Shown piece after piece: positions 1 through 6,530 of a stretch of 7,739 bases of DNA (positions are counted from its first letter, which is position 1; every line of letters starts with the position of its first letter). A model generated the notes under the pieces. That model did no database searches and was not told the origin of the DNA. It saw only the letters and a list, made by a program, of their open reading frames with translations. The stretch is from Proteobacteria bacterium UBA4656 (GTDB lineage: Bacteria; Pseudomonadota; Gammaproteobacteria; Xanthomonadales; Ahniellaceae): NCBI GenBank assembly GCA_002405525.1, contig DHLY01000150.1, positions 1 through 7,739 of the forward strand, read 5' to 3'. The position numbers and the translations under genes were made by a program.

Positions 1-36
1 GAATCCGGTTTTCTTACGATGCAATGGAGGCGAAGA

Positions 37-774
37 ATGCCTGGCAAGCGATTCGCGATGGCTATGCGGCTGTTCGGCATGGTGACGTCGGCGCTGGCGC
101 CTGCCACGCCGCTTGCCGCAGAAACCGCGGATGAAGCCGGCGGTGGCGTGGTCAGGCATCAAGTCTGGTTGCGCTTGCACGTCGATGCCGAGGGAGGGGG
201 CCGCCTCGACAATGGTCCCCTGGCGATCCCGCTGCCGCTCTTTGAACGATTGAACCGGTTCGTGACCTCGCTGCGATTCGAGCCGGCCCGTCGTGGCGGC
301 GAGCCCGTCGACGGCACCATGGGTCTGGTGTTCAAGCTTGAACTACGAAACGTTGGCAACGAACGCCTCGTCGTTTGGATCGAGCGCGTGATGGTGGCGC
401 CTCTGCCGCTCAAGTCTTATCTCCCGCGCTTTCCTCGCTATGCCATCATCGACAAGCGGAGCGGACGCGTCGAAGGCACCTACACCGTCAAGGCCAACGG
501 TCGCACGGGGACCTTTCGCGCACTGTCCACTCCGGCCACGGCGCGAGACTTCCTCGACGCTACGCGCGACGCCGTCGGCAGCAGCATGTTCGAGGCACCT
601 ACAGTCGGCGGCAAACCGGTCGATGTCCAGGTCGCGTTCTGCCATCAGTATCATTGGGATCCAAACACCGAATACTCGGGGCCGCCGTGCTCTGACGAAT
701 CCTACGCAGCGGTTGACGATGGTCTGATGCTGGCCGATCTTGCAAGCCGCATCGAGCGACAAGCCTTGCCGTGA
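37..774 (+). CDS. Predicted secreted protein of unknown function with two TonB-C-like blocks
   Basis: I do not recognise the family. The start at 37 is chosen because TGGAGG at 25-30 lies 6 bases upstream; an in-frame ATG at 19 would add six residues but has no visible ribosome site in the window. The 245-residue product begins with a basic n-region (MPGKR), a hydrophobic stretch and a likely signal-peptidase site after PLAA (about residue 28), so it should be exported to the periplasm or envelope. Two similar blocks, FEPARRGGEPVDG (81-93) and FEAPTVGGKPVDV (185-197), each precede a beta-strand-like segment. They resemble the 'F.PA...G.PV' strand of the TonB C-terminal fold, which suggests a duplicated fold; this is inference. 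Two cysteines (202, 218) could form a disulfide. There is no membrane segment after the signal. It converges on the toxin-antitoxin operon. Confidence is high that it is a gene and low for function. Confidence 0.75.
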   Translation: MPGKRFAMAMRLFGMVTSALAPATPLAAETADEAGGGVVRHQVWLRLHVDAEGGGRLDNGPLAIPLPLFERLNRFVTSLRFEPARRGGEPVDGTMGLVFKLELRNVGNERLVVWIERVMVAPLPLKSYLPRFPRYAIIDKRSGRVEGTYTVKANGRTGTFRALSTPATARDFLDATRDAVGSSMFEAPTVGGKPVDVQVAFCHQYHWDPNTEYSGPPCSDESYAAVDDGLMLADLASRIERQALP

Positions 775-978
775 TTCGAAGCCACGCTGGTGCTCTGGAG
801 TCACGAATGCGGATCAGGGGCCCGAATCAGGGATCGGGCTACCGTGTTTGCAAGGGCTGCAGTACGGGTGTGATGGTGGGGTCGGCGAACTGCTGACCGC
901 CTCACGTGCCCGTCGTTCGTCGCAGGTCTGCAGCAGCTGGTCGTGCGTTTGGACCTGGCCACAGGGAGACGCCGTCCC

Positions 979-1296
979 TCAGTGGCAGTCATCCTCGAGC
1001 TGATGCCGAACCGCAATCACGACCACATCGGTCGCGGATTTGATCTCCACCAGCGCGACGTAACCCGAGTGCCCGAACGGGATGATCAGTTCGCGCAGGA
1101 AGGCGTTCTGGCCCGCTTTTCGGCAAGTGAACGGGGAGGTGCGCAGCGTCTCGAAGCCGGCGCGGATGGCGGCGATGGCCTGCTCGGCCAGCGCGAGGTC
1201 GCCACCTTCTCTCGCCAGTTCGCGCTGCAGGACGAAGTCGAACAGGCGATCGAGGTCGTCGGCGGCCTCGCGGGTCAGGCGGACGCGGAAACTCAC
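979..1296 (-). CDS. RelE/ParE-family type II toxin
   Basis: A 105-residue protein with the usual ParE/RelE toxin size and pattern. The N-terminus (SFRVRLTREAADDLDRLFDF) matches the 'v.lt.~A..DL..i~~y' start of the family. The middle has the alpha-hairpin followed by LRTSPFTCRKAG. The C-terminal half carries FLRELIIPFG, then a strand ending VVVIAVRHQLEDD, the conserved closing 'A.RHqreddY' motif. Such toxins target DNA gyrase (ParE) or ribosome-bound mRNA (RelE); the sequence alone does not settle which, although the RHQ-EDD ending favours ParE. The start codon is GTG at 1296-1294 and overlaps the antitoxin stop as GTGA, so the two proteins are translationally coupled. No clear terminator follows. 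No truncation or frameshift is visible, so the toxin is probably intact. Confidence 0.88.
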   Translation of the reverse strand: MSFRVRLTREAADDLDRLFDFVLQRELAREGGDLALAEQAIAAIRAGFETLRTSPFTCRKAGQNAFLRELIIPFGHSGYVALVEIKSATDVVVIAVRHQLEDDCH

Positions 1297-1583
1297 TTGC
1301 GCGGCGTGCGCGGCCTGCCCACGCCCGCGCGGGCGCCGTCCAGCTTGCGCTGAAGTCCGGCGAGGACCTCGTCCGCGGTCACGTAGTCGTTGTTGCGTCG
1401 GGCTTCGTCGCGCGAGCGCAGTCCACGTGCAATGAACTCGGCCTGGATGCGCCGGCGTTCGACGCTGGCGCGCACCGAGGCTTCGACGAACTGCGAGAGG
1501 GTCTCGCCTTCGCCCAGCACCGACTCGACTTCCGCGCGGAACTCAGGGTCCACACGCACGGAAGGGATGGTGGCGGTCTTCAT
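1293..1583 (-). CDS. Ribbon-helix-helix-like antitoxin of the type II toxin-antitoxin pair
   Basis: A 96-residue protein encoded directly upstream of, and overlapping by 4 bases with, the ParE-like toxin. The N-terminus (KTATIPSVRVDPEFRAEVES) is a beta-strand plus helix typical of ribbon-helix-helix DNA-binding antitoxins. It is followed by GETLSQFVEASVRASVERRR, the second helix. The C-terminal part, FIARGLRSRDEARRNNDYVTADEVLAGL, has the 'g....Y..adeVl..L' pattern of toxin-neutralising tails. An upstream in-frame start at 1628 would add MARLARASQLRYLAS, but that segment would run through the palindromic operator, so ATG at 1583-1581 is preferred. There is no Shine-Dalgarno before this ATG; a possible -10 lies 6 bases upstream, so the transcript may be leaderless. 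The antitoxin probably represses its own operon through the palindrome at 1595-1608, as is usual for the family. Confidence 0.85.
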   Translation of the reverse strand: MKTATIPSVRVDPEFRAEVESVLGEGETLSQFVEASVRASVERRRIQAEFIARGLRSRDEARRNNDYVTADEVLAGLQRKLDGARAGVGRPRTPRK

Positions 1584-1589
1584 GGACGC

Positions 1590-1618
1590 AAGGTATCGCA
1601 ATTGCGATGCGCGGGCAA
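1590..1618 (-). promoter_or_regulatory. Promoter and palindromic operator of the toxin-antitoxin operon
   Basis: A perfect 14-bp palindrome, ATCGCAATTGCGAT, lies at 1595-1608, 11 bases before the antitoxin ATG. A candidate -35 TTGCCC (1613-1618) and a weak -10 TACCTT (1590-1595) are separated by 17 bases on the minus strand, so the palindrome fills the spacer and touches the -10. This is the expected position for an autorepressor operator. The palindrome is seen directly; promoter assignment and antitoxin binding are inferred. The -10 matches the consensus at only three of six bases. Confidence 0.55.
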
Positions 1619-1621
1619 GCC

Positions 1622-1656
1622 GAGCCACAACGTGGGCTCGTCCGCCTTTCGGCGAC
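1622..1656 (-). terminator. Tandem imperfect hairpins downstream of uvrD
   Basis: Two adjacent hairpins sit between the uvrD stop and the antitoxin promoter. Reading the minus strand, GTCGCC-GAAA-GGCGGAC (1640-1656, one bulged G, GNRA-type loop) is followed directly by GAGCCCAC-GTT-GTGGCTC (1622-1639, one bulged C). Neither is followed by a T-tract, so if they end uvrD transcription they are weak or Rho-assisted. They may instead be chance pairing in GC-rich DNA. Confidence 0.3.
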
Positions 1657-1671
1657 AGGTGGGCACCGCGC

Positions 1672-3876
1672 TCAGGCTGCGCTCAACCCCGCATACGCCA
1701 CCACCAACCGCTTCACCCCCACCTCCGCGAAGTTGACCATCACCACGAGGTGCGTGCCGCTGCCCTCGTAGCCGAGGATCACGCCTTCGCCGAACTTGCC
1801 GCTGTTGACGCGCGCGCCGAGCTTGAACGGCGGGGCGTCTTCGGCGCCGCCGCCGCGCGGGCCGAGGCCACGCGAGGCGAGAAAATCCTCGGCGCTGCGC
1901 CCGAAGGACGCGGGCCGTGAGATCTGGGCGCGCGGGCGGACTTCCATCAGCACCTGGTTGGGCAGTTCGCTGATGAAGCGCGAGGGGCGGTTCCAGGTTT
2001 CCATGCCGTGCAGGCGGCGCGATTCGGCGTAGCACAGCACCAGTTTCCTGCGCGCGCGGGTGATGCCGACGTAGGCGAGGCGGCGTTCTTCCTCCAGCCG
2101 GCCGGGTTCGTCGAGCGACTTCTGGCTGGGGAACAGGCCGTCCTCGAGGCCGACCAAGAACACCAGCGGGAACTCGAGGCCCTTGGCGCTGTGCAGGGTC
2201 ATCAATTGCACGCACGATTCCCAGGCTTCGCCCTCGGCCTCGCCGGCCTCCAGCGCGGCCATCGAGAGGAAGGCGGTGAGTTCGGTGAGCCCTGCGGCCT
2301 CGTCCTCGCTGGTCAGCACGAAGCGGCTGGCGGCGTTGGTGAGTTCCTCCAGGTTCTCGACCCGGGCCTCGCCCATGCCCTTGCTGTCGTTCTCGTGGAA
2401 GGCCTTGAGGCCGGAGCGTTCGATCGCCTCGCCGAAGCGCTCGGCCAGCGTCAGTTCGACGGTCTCCTGGGCGAGCGTGTCGATCAGGGTCATGAAGGCC
2501 TGCAGCGCGTTCTTGGTGCGACCGGCCAATGAGCCCGCGGCGACCTCGGCGATCGCCGCGCTCCACATCGAGACGTCGGTCGCGCGCGCGCGCCGGCGCA
2601 GCGCATCCAGCGTGCGCTCGCCGATGCCGCGCGGGGGCTGGTTCACGGCGCGCTCGAAGGCCGCGTCGTCGTGGCGGAAGGCGATCAGGCGCAGATACGC
2701 GAGTGCGTCCTTCACCTCCGCGCGGTCGAAGAAGCGCTGGCCGCCGTAGACGCGGTAGCGGATGTCGTGCACCAGCAGCTGTTCTTCGAACAGGCGGGAC
2801 TGCGCGTTGCTCCGGTACAGGATCGCGCAGTCGTTCGGGCTGCCGCCGTCCTTGATCCACTGGCGGATGCGCTCGATCACGAAGCGCGATTCGTCCTCGG
2901 CATTGAATGCGGCGTAGAGGTCGATCGACTCGCCTTCGCCGGCTTCGGTGAACAGGGTCTTGCCGAGGCGGCTGGGGTTGTTGGCGATCACCGCGTTCGC
3001 GGCGGCGAGGATGCGGCCGGTGGAACGGTAGTTCTGCTCCAGCCTCAAGGTGCCTGCGCCGGGGAAGTCGCGCAGGAACCGCTGCACGTTTTCGACCTTG
3101 GCGCCGCGCCAGCCGTAGATGGCCTGGTCGTCGTCGCCGACCACGAACACGCTCGCGTGCTCGCCGGCCAGCAGGCGCACGAAGGCGTACTGGATGGTGT
3201 TGGTGTCCTGGAATTCGTCGACCAGGAGATGCTGGAAGCGCTCCCGGTAGTGGCGCAGCAGGGCATCGTTGGTCAGCAGGGTCTCGTGAACGCGCAACAG
3301 CAGTTCGGCAAAGTCGACCAGGCCGGATCGGCGGCAGGCGTCCTCGTAGGCCGAATAGACGTCGATCCAGGTGCGCGTGGTGGGGTTGTAGCCGGGGTCG
3401 ATCGTGTCGGGGCGCTTGCCCTCGTCCTTGTGGTGGTTGATGAACCAGGTGCCCTGCCGCGGCGGGAAGCGCGCCTCGTCGATGCCGAGTGCCTGGATGG
3501 TCTTCTTGACCAGCCGCTGCTGGTCGTCGGCGTCGAGGATCTGGAAGGTCTCGGGCAGTCGCGCCTCCTTCCAGTGCTGGCGCAGGAGCCGATGCGCGAT
3601 GCCGTGGAAGGTGCCGACCGTCAGGCCGCGTGCATCGCGATGCAACAGGCCTTCGATGCGGTGCCGCATCTCGGCGGCCGCCTTGTTGGTGAAGGTCACC
3701 GCCAGCACCCCCCAGGGCGAGATTCCCTCGACCTCGGTCAGCCAGCCGATGCGGTGGGTCAGCACGCGGGTCTTGCCGGATCCGGCGCCGGCCAGCACCA
3801 GATAGTGCCCCGAAGGCGCGCAGACGGCCTCGCGCTGCGCCGGGTTGAGCGCGTCGAGCAGGTGGGAGACATCCAT
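1672..3876 (-). CDS. uvrD: DNA helicase II UvrD, ATP-dependent 3'-5' superfamily 1 helicase
   Basis: UvrD unwinds DNA in nucleotide excision repair, where it removes the incised oligonucleotide and UvrC, and in methyl-directed mismatch repair. The 734-residue product is close to the 720 of E. coli UvrD and starts the same way (MDVSHLLDALN versus MDVSYLLDSLN), which fixes ATG 3876 as the start. Superfamily 1 motifs run in order: Walker A AGAGSGKT (29-36), Ia VTFTNKAAAEM (60-70), II VDEFQDTN (219-226), III VVGDDDQAIYGWRGA (245-259), IV LEQNYRS (279-285), V LMTLHSAKGLEFP (558-570) and VI EEERRLAYVGITRAR (595-609). The tail has a variable linker and then the Tudor-like C-terminal domain (GARVNSGKFGEGVILGYEG, about 687-705) that in E. 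coli mediates partner contacts such as RNA polymerase. The C-terminal match distinguishes it from Rep and PcrA. No key residue is missing. It is transcribed divergently from the dioxygenase gene, with a -10 six bases before ATG and no Shine-Dalgarno. Confidence 0.97.
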   Translation of the reverse strand: MDVSHLLDALNPAQREAVCAPSGHYLVLAGAGSGKTRVLTHRIGWLTEVEGISPWGVLAVTFTNKAAAEMRHRIEGLLHRDARGLTVGTFHGIAHRLLRQHWKEARLPETFQILDADDQQRLVKKTIQALGIDEARFPPRQGTWFINHHKDEGKRPDTIDPGYNPTTRTWIDVYSAYEDACRRSGLVDFAELLLRVHETLLTNDALLRHYRERFQHLLVDEFQDTNTIQYAFVRLLAGEHASVFVVGDDDQAIYGWRGAKVENVQRFLRDFPGAGTLRLEQNYRSTGRILAAANAVIANNPSRLGKTLFTEAGEGESIDLYAAFNAEDESRFVIERIRQWIKDGGSPNDCAILYRSNAQSRLFEEQLLVHDIRYRVYGGQRFFDRAEVKDALAYLRLIAFRHDDAAFERAVNQPPRGIGERTLDALRRRARATDVSMWSAAIAEVAAGSLAGRTKNALQAFMTLIDTLAQETVELTLAERFGEAIERSGLKAFHENDSKGMGEARVENLEELTNAASRFVLTSEDEAAGLTELTAFLSMAALEAGEAEGEAWESCVQLMTLHSAKGLEFPLVFLVGLEDGLFPSQKSLDEPGRLEEERRLAYVGITRARRKLVLCYAESRRLHGMETWNRPSRFISELPNQVLMEVRPRAQISRPASFGRSAEDFLASRGLGPRGGGAEDAPPFKLGARVNSGKFGEGVILGYEGSGTHLVVMVNFAEVGVKRLVVAYAGLSAA

Positions 3877-3880
3877 CAGC

Positions 3881-3892
3881 GGATTGTAGGGG
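3881..3892 (-). promoter_or_regulatory. uvrD promoter -10 region (predicted leaderless mRNA)
   Basis: On the minus strand the block CCCCTACAATCC contains TACAAT (3883-3888), a five-of-six match to the sigma-70 -10 box. Its last base is followed by six bases (CCGCTG) and then the uvrD ATG. With the usual 6-7 base spacing the transcript would begin at or next to the A of ATG. The start codon is independently fixed by homology to E. coli UvrD. I see no good -35. No LexA box is visible, in contrast to E. coli uvrD. Confidence 0.6.
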
Positions 3893-3974
3893 TGTCGGGT
3901 GTGCGGGGGGCGCTGGGTGCATGGCGATCGAGGACCCTGGGCCCTCCGCCCCGGCGCGTCGCCGCGCTCATTGC

Positions 3975-3986
3975 CCCCTACAATCC
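3975..3986 (+). promoter_or_regulatory. Dioxygenase-gene promoter -10 region (predicted leaderless mRNA)
   Basis: The plus strand carries the same 12-base block CCCCTACAATCC as the uvrD promoter, in the opposite orientation. TACAAT (3979-3984) is followed by exactly six bases (CCCGGC) and ATG at 3991, so transcription would start at or beside the start codon. There is no Shine-Dalgarno and no convincing -35 around 3956-3961. Confidence 0.6.
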
Positions 3987-3990
3987 CGGC

Positions 3991-4851
3991 ATGGTCCCGG
4001 TCCTGACGCCCTTCTTCCATGCGCCCACCTGCACCTGGACCTGGGTGGTCGAGGACCCGGGGACGCATGCGGCGGCGATCGTCGATCCGGCGCTGGATTA
4101 CGACCCGAAGTCGGGGCGCATCAGCACCCTGCTGGCAGACGCCGTGATCGCGCACGTGCACGATCGCCGGCTCGGCGTGCTGTGGATCCTCGAAACCCAC
4201 GCGCACGCCGATCATCTCAGCGCTGCGCAGTATCTGAAGCAGCAGCTGGGCGGGCGGGTGGCGATCGGCGCCGGCATCGAGGCGGTGCAGCGGCACTTCG
4301 CGCGCGTCTTGAACCTCGGTGCCGACTTTGCAGCCGACGGCTCGCAGTTCGACCATCGATTCGCCGACGGTGATCGCTTTCGGATCGGCGATCTCGATGC
4401 CGAGGTGATCGCCACCCCCGGCCACACGCCGGATAGCCTGTCGTACCGGATCGGCGACGCGCTGTTCGTCGGCGACACCCTGTTCGCGCCCGACGTCGGC
4501 AGCGCGCGCTGCGACTTCCCCGGCGGTGACGCCGCCGCGCTGTGGACGTCGATCCAGCGCATCCTCGCCCTGCCCGACGAGACCCGCATCTGCCTCGCCC
4601 ACGACTACCCGCCGGACGGGCGCCAGCCGCGGCCGGTCGTGCCGCTGCGCGAGATGCGCGAGCGCAACCCGCACGTCGTCGGCCTCGACGCGCAGGGCTA
4701 CATTGCCCTGCGGAGCGCGCGCGACGCCGGTCTCGCCGCGCCGCAGCTGCTGTATCCGGCCCTGCAGGTGAACATCCGCGCCGGCCACCTGCCGGAACCG
4801 GAGGCCAACGGAACGATCTACTTCAAGATGCCGGTGTCCGGCGCTTGGTAG
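3991..4851 (+). CDS. MBL-fold persulfide (sulfur) dioxygenase-like metalloenzyme
   Basis: A 286-residue metallo-beta-lactamase-fold protein of the ETHE1/Blh type. These enzymes use a single iron to oxidise glutathione persulfide to sulfite, detoxifying hydrogen sulfide-derived sulfane sulfur in the cytoplasm. Visible metal-site motifs are THAHADH (H70, H72, D74, H75), TPGHT (H145), GDTLF (D162) and AHDY (H204). GDTLFAPDVGSARCDFPGG (161-179) and the ending LQVNIRAGHLPEPEANG are typical of the bacterial Blh-like dioxygenase branch rather than of glyoxalase II or beta-lactamases. The N-terminus is PVLTPFFHAPTCTWTWVV with no signal peptide. ATG 3991 is chosen because it follows the -10 box by six bases and because the family begins at this point; the reading frame is open further upstream only as an antisense shadow of uvrD. 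It is monocistronic or read with the FadL-like gene 163 bases downstream. No BigR repressor, rhodanese or TauE/YeeE transporter is visible nearby. Confidence 0.88.
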   Translation: MVPVLTPFFHAPTCTWTWVVEDPGTHAAAIVDPALDYDPKSGRISTLLADAVIAHVHDRRLGVLWILETHAHADHLSAAQYLKQQLGGRVAIGAGIEAVQRHFARVLNLGADFAADGSQFDHRFADGDRFRIGDLDAEVIATPGHTPDSLSYRIGDALFVGDTLFAPDVGSARCDFPGGDAAALWTSIQRILALPDETRICLAHDYPPDGRQPRPVVPLREMRERNPHVVGLDAQGYIALRSARDAGLAAPQLLYPALQVNIRAGHLPEPEANGTIYFKMPVSGAW

Positions 4852-4873
4852 CCCGCCCTCGCAGGCCCGCGCC

Positions 4874-4900
4874 GACCCGGCCCGGCGCGTTTGCCGGGTC
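4874..4900 (+). terminator. GC hairpin downstream of the dioxygenase gene
   Basis: GACCCGGC (4874-4881) and GCCGGGTC (4893-4900) form a perfect 8-bp stem with an 11-base loop, 22 bases after the dioxygenase stop. No T-tract follows, and the right arm can also pair with CCCGGC further on. It is a possible Rho-assisted terminator or an attenuation structure between this gene and the FadL-like gene. Confidence 0.3.
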
Positions 4901-4937
4901 CGTCGCCGGCCCGGCACGCGCGCCGTGATGCGAAGTC

Positions 4938-4956
4938 CGTTAAATTGACGTATTGG
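4938..4956 (+). promoter_or_regulatory. AT-rich promoter candidate for the FadL-like gene
   Basis: CCGTTAAATTGACGTATTGG is the only AT-rich patch in the intergenic region and lies about 60 bases before the porin ATG. TTAAAT (4940-4945) is a four-of-six -10 candidate, and TTGACG (4945-4950) resembles a -35 but has no good -10 at 16-18 bases. The location suggests a promoter; the exact elements are uncertain. No inverted repeat resembling a fatty-acid regulator site is obvious. Confidence 0.3.
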
Positions 4957-5014
4957 ACCGGGAGGCGCAGTGGCGCCCGGCCAGCCCCCTCCATCCAACC
5001 GTGGGAACATCCAG

Positions 5015-6271
5015 ATGAAGAAGAATACCCTCGCACTGACCGTCGCAACGGTCCTGGCGTGCACGGCCGCGCCGGCTTTCGCGATCACCGACGAGGAGGG
5101 CAACGCCTCGCTGCAGTTCTCCTTCGTGCCGCCGGGCGCCCGTGCGCTGGGCATGGGCGGCGCGTTCATCGGCCTGGCCGACGACGCCACCGCCGCCTAC
5201 ACCAATCCGGCGGGCCTGACCCAACTGGTGAACAGCGAAGTGTCGGCCGAGTACCGCAACTCGCGCTTCAGCACCGAGTTCATCGCCGGCGACCTGCCGC
5301 AGTACGACACCGCCAACAGCCGCGAGGACGGGCTCGGCTTCCTGTCGTACGTGATGCCGTTCGACAACTGGGCGATCGCTGTCTACCGCCACGAGTTCCT
5401 GCGCTACAGCACCGACTTCATCGGCGCGGAGGACAGCGTGCTCCTGCGCCGCTTCGCGACCGATATCGACGTCAAGGGCGTGAACTACGGCCTTTCGGCG
5501 GCGTTCCGCATCGCGCCGGGCTTTTCGGCGGGCGTCGGTGTCGCGTACTCGCAGTTCGACCTCGAATCGGTCACCGAGCGCGTCAATGATGCCGACCAGT
5601 TCCAGGTCGCCGGCGCCTTCGGTGCCGGCTCGCGTGGCGATGACAACGACGTGATCTTTAACGTCGGCCTGCTGTGGAAGCCGACCGACCGGCTGTCGGT
5701 CGGCGCGGTGTATCGCGATGGCGGCAACTTCGAGTACACCGCTTTTGCCGCCCGCTACGCGTCGCCCACCCAGCTGGTGGCACTGAACGGATTCCCGAAG
5801 GACGGGGTTTCGTTCGATGTGCCCCGTTCCTACGGCATCGGTCTCAATTACAAGGTCACCGACACCTTCGGAATCAACTTCGACGTGGCGCGGATGCTGT
5901 ACTCGGACCTCACCGAGGGCATGCAGTCGAGCCTGGTGGCCGACGGCCCGTCCGGCAACGCCGAAGTGGCCGGGCTCGGGATCGACGACGGCACCGAGAT
6001 CCGCCTCGGCGCCGAGTACGTGTTCGCCGACATGGCCAACCCGGTGGTGATCCGCGCCGGCATGTGGCGCGATCCGGAGCACACGATCCGCTTCGAAGGC
6101 GCCGTCACGCCGGCCAACCAAGCCAACGCGCAGATCTTCTCGGTCGGCGACGACGAGATGCACTACACGATCGGTCTCGGGATCGCGTTCGAGAAATTCC
6201 AAGTCGACGTCGCGGCGGATTTCTCCAACCCCTACGACGTCTACTCGCTGTCCGGCGTCTACCGCTTCTGA
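5015..6271 (+). CDS. OmpP1/FadL-family outer-membrane transport protein
   Basis: A 418-residue outer-membrane beta-barrel of the FadL/OmpP1 family, whose members carry long-chain fatty acids or other hydrophobic compounds across the outer membrane. The N-terminus is a clear signal peptide (MKKNTLALTVATVLACTAAPAFA, cut after residue 23). The mature start contains the family hallmark PPGARALGMGGAFIGLADD followed by AYTNPAGL (NPAG at 64-67), the plug/hatch segment. The rest alternates amphipathic strands with polar loops and ends in SLSGVYRF; the terminal Phe is the outer-membrane assembly signal. Length is within the family range. ATG 5015 is chosen because it gives a classic signal peptide, although GTG 4970 has a better ribosome site (GGAGG, 4961-4965) and would add 15 residues. 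A perfect hairpin lies just after the stop. The substrate cannot be read from sequence, so fadL is not assigned. Confidence 0.9.
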   Translation: MKKNTLALTVATVLACTAAPAFAITDEEGNASLQFSFVPPGARALGMGGAFIGLADDATAAYTNPAGLTQLVNSEVSAEYRNSRFSTEFIAGDLPQYDTANSREDGLGFLSYVMPFDNWAIAVYRHEFLRYSTDFIGAEDSVLLRRFATDIDVKGVNYGLSAAFRIAPGFSAGVGVAYSQFDLESVTERVNDADQFQVAGAFGAGSRGDDNDVIFNVGLLWKPTDRLSVGAVYRDGGNFEYTAFAARYASPTQLVALNGFPKDGVSFDVPRSYGIGLNYKVTDTFGINFDVARMLYSDLTEGMQSSLVADGPSGNAEVAGLGIDDGTEIRLGAEYVFADMANPVVIRAGMWRDPEHTIRFEGAVTPANQANAQIFSVGDDEMHYTIGLGIAFEKFQVDVAADFSNPYDVYSLSGVYRF

Positions 6272-6278
6272 TCGCCCG

Positions 6279-6309
6279 GCGCCGCCGCGACCACCGGTCG
6301 CGGCGGCGC
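6279..6309 (+). terminator. Perfect 14-bp hairpin after the FadL-like gene
   Basis: GCGCCGCCGCGACC (6279-6292) and GGTCGCGGCGGCGC (6296-6309) pair perfectly around a 3-base ACC loop, starting 8 bases after the porin stop codon. The stem is very stable but has no T-tract. It probably protects the 3' end or acts with Rho, and it may work for both convergent genes. Confidence 0.5.
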
Positions 6310-6375
6310 GTGGTTCGCGCCAAGACAGCGCGCCGCGTCCGAGTGGCACGAGCCCTTCGACCTCGCGGCAGGCCC

Positions 6376-6401
6376 ATCGCGCTACACGCAGCGCTCCTAC
6401 A
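6376..6401 (-). repeat. REP-like palindromic repeat, copy 1
   Basis: On the minus strand the element reads TGTAGGAGCGCTGCGTGTAG then CGCGAT. It folds as GCGCT-gcgtgt-AGCGC (plus-strand arms 6379-6383 and 6390-6394) behind a GTAGGA head. The layout of a short conserved head followed by a small imperfect hairpin is that of REP elements common in Pseudomonas and Xanthomonadales. It matches 22 of 26 bases with the copy at 7469-7494 in the same orientation, and 15 consecutive bases are identical. Confidence 0.55.
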
Positions 6402-6454
6402 GAAGGCCGCCTGGCCGACGGGCGGCGGCTGGGCCGTGCCGGTGTGAGAGCGAC

Positions 6455-6473
6455 GCGCGCGACGCGCGCTTTT
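6455..6473 (+). terminator. Intrinsic terminator candidate between the convergent genes
   Basis: GCGCGC (6455-6460), a GAC loop and GCGCGC (6464-6469) form a 6-bp all-GC stem followed by TTTT (6470-6473), giving plus-strand polarity. It would stop any read-through from the FadL-like gene before the opposing DUF4097-type gene. The same bases form a tandem repeat of CGACGCGCG, so the structure may have arisen by duplication. Confidence 0.45.
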
Positions 6474-6530
6474 CAATCCTGCAGCAAGTCCTTCACGCAG
6501 CGCGCAGCGCGCCCAGCCCGCCCGGCGCCC

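Noticed and set aside
820..839. GCCCGA/TCGGGC hairpin between the first gene and the toxin gene
   Set aside because: A 6-bp stem with an 8-base loop and no T-tract on either strand is too weak to call a terminator. The rest of 775-978 shows no gene or clear signal.
1580..3922. 780-codon minus-strand frame overlapping uvrD
   Set aside because: It is an Arg/Pro/Ala-rich shadow in another frame of the real helicase gene.
2671..3990. 440-codon plus-strand extension in front of the dioxygenase
   Set aside because: It is antisense to uvrD, and the MBL-fold family starts at 3991 directly after a promoter.
3877..5190. 438-codon upstream extension of the uvrD reading frame on the minus strand
   Set aside because: It is antisense to the dioxygenase gene and part of the porin gene. 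UvrD homology begins exactly at ATG 3876, and the extension has the low-complexity composition of a shadow frame in GC-rich DNA.
4940..6349. 469-codon minus-strand frame opposite the FadL-like gene
   Set aside because: The plus-strand protein has a signal peptide, the NPAG motif and a terminal Phe; the opposite frame shows no recognisable domain and is rich in the residues expected from antisense codons.
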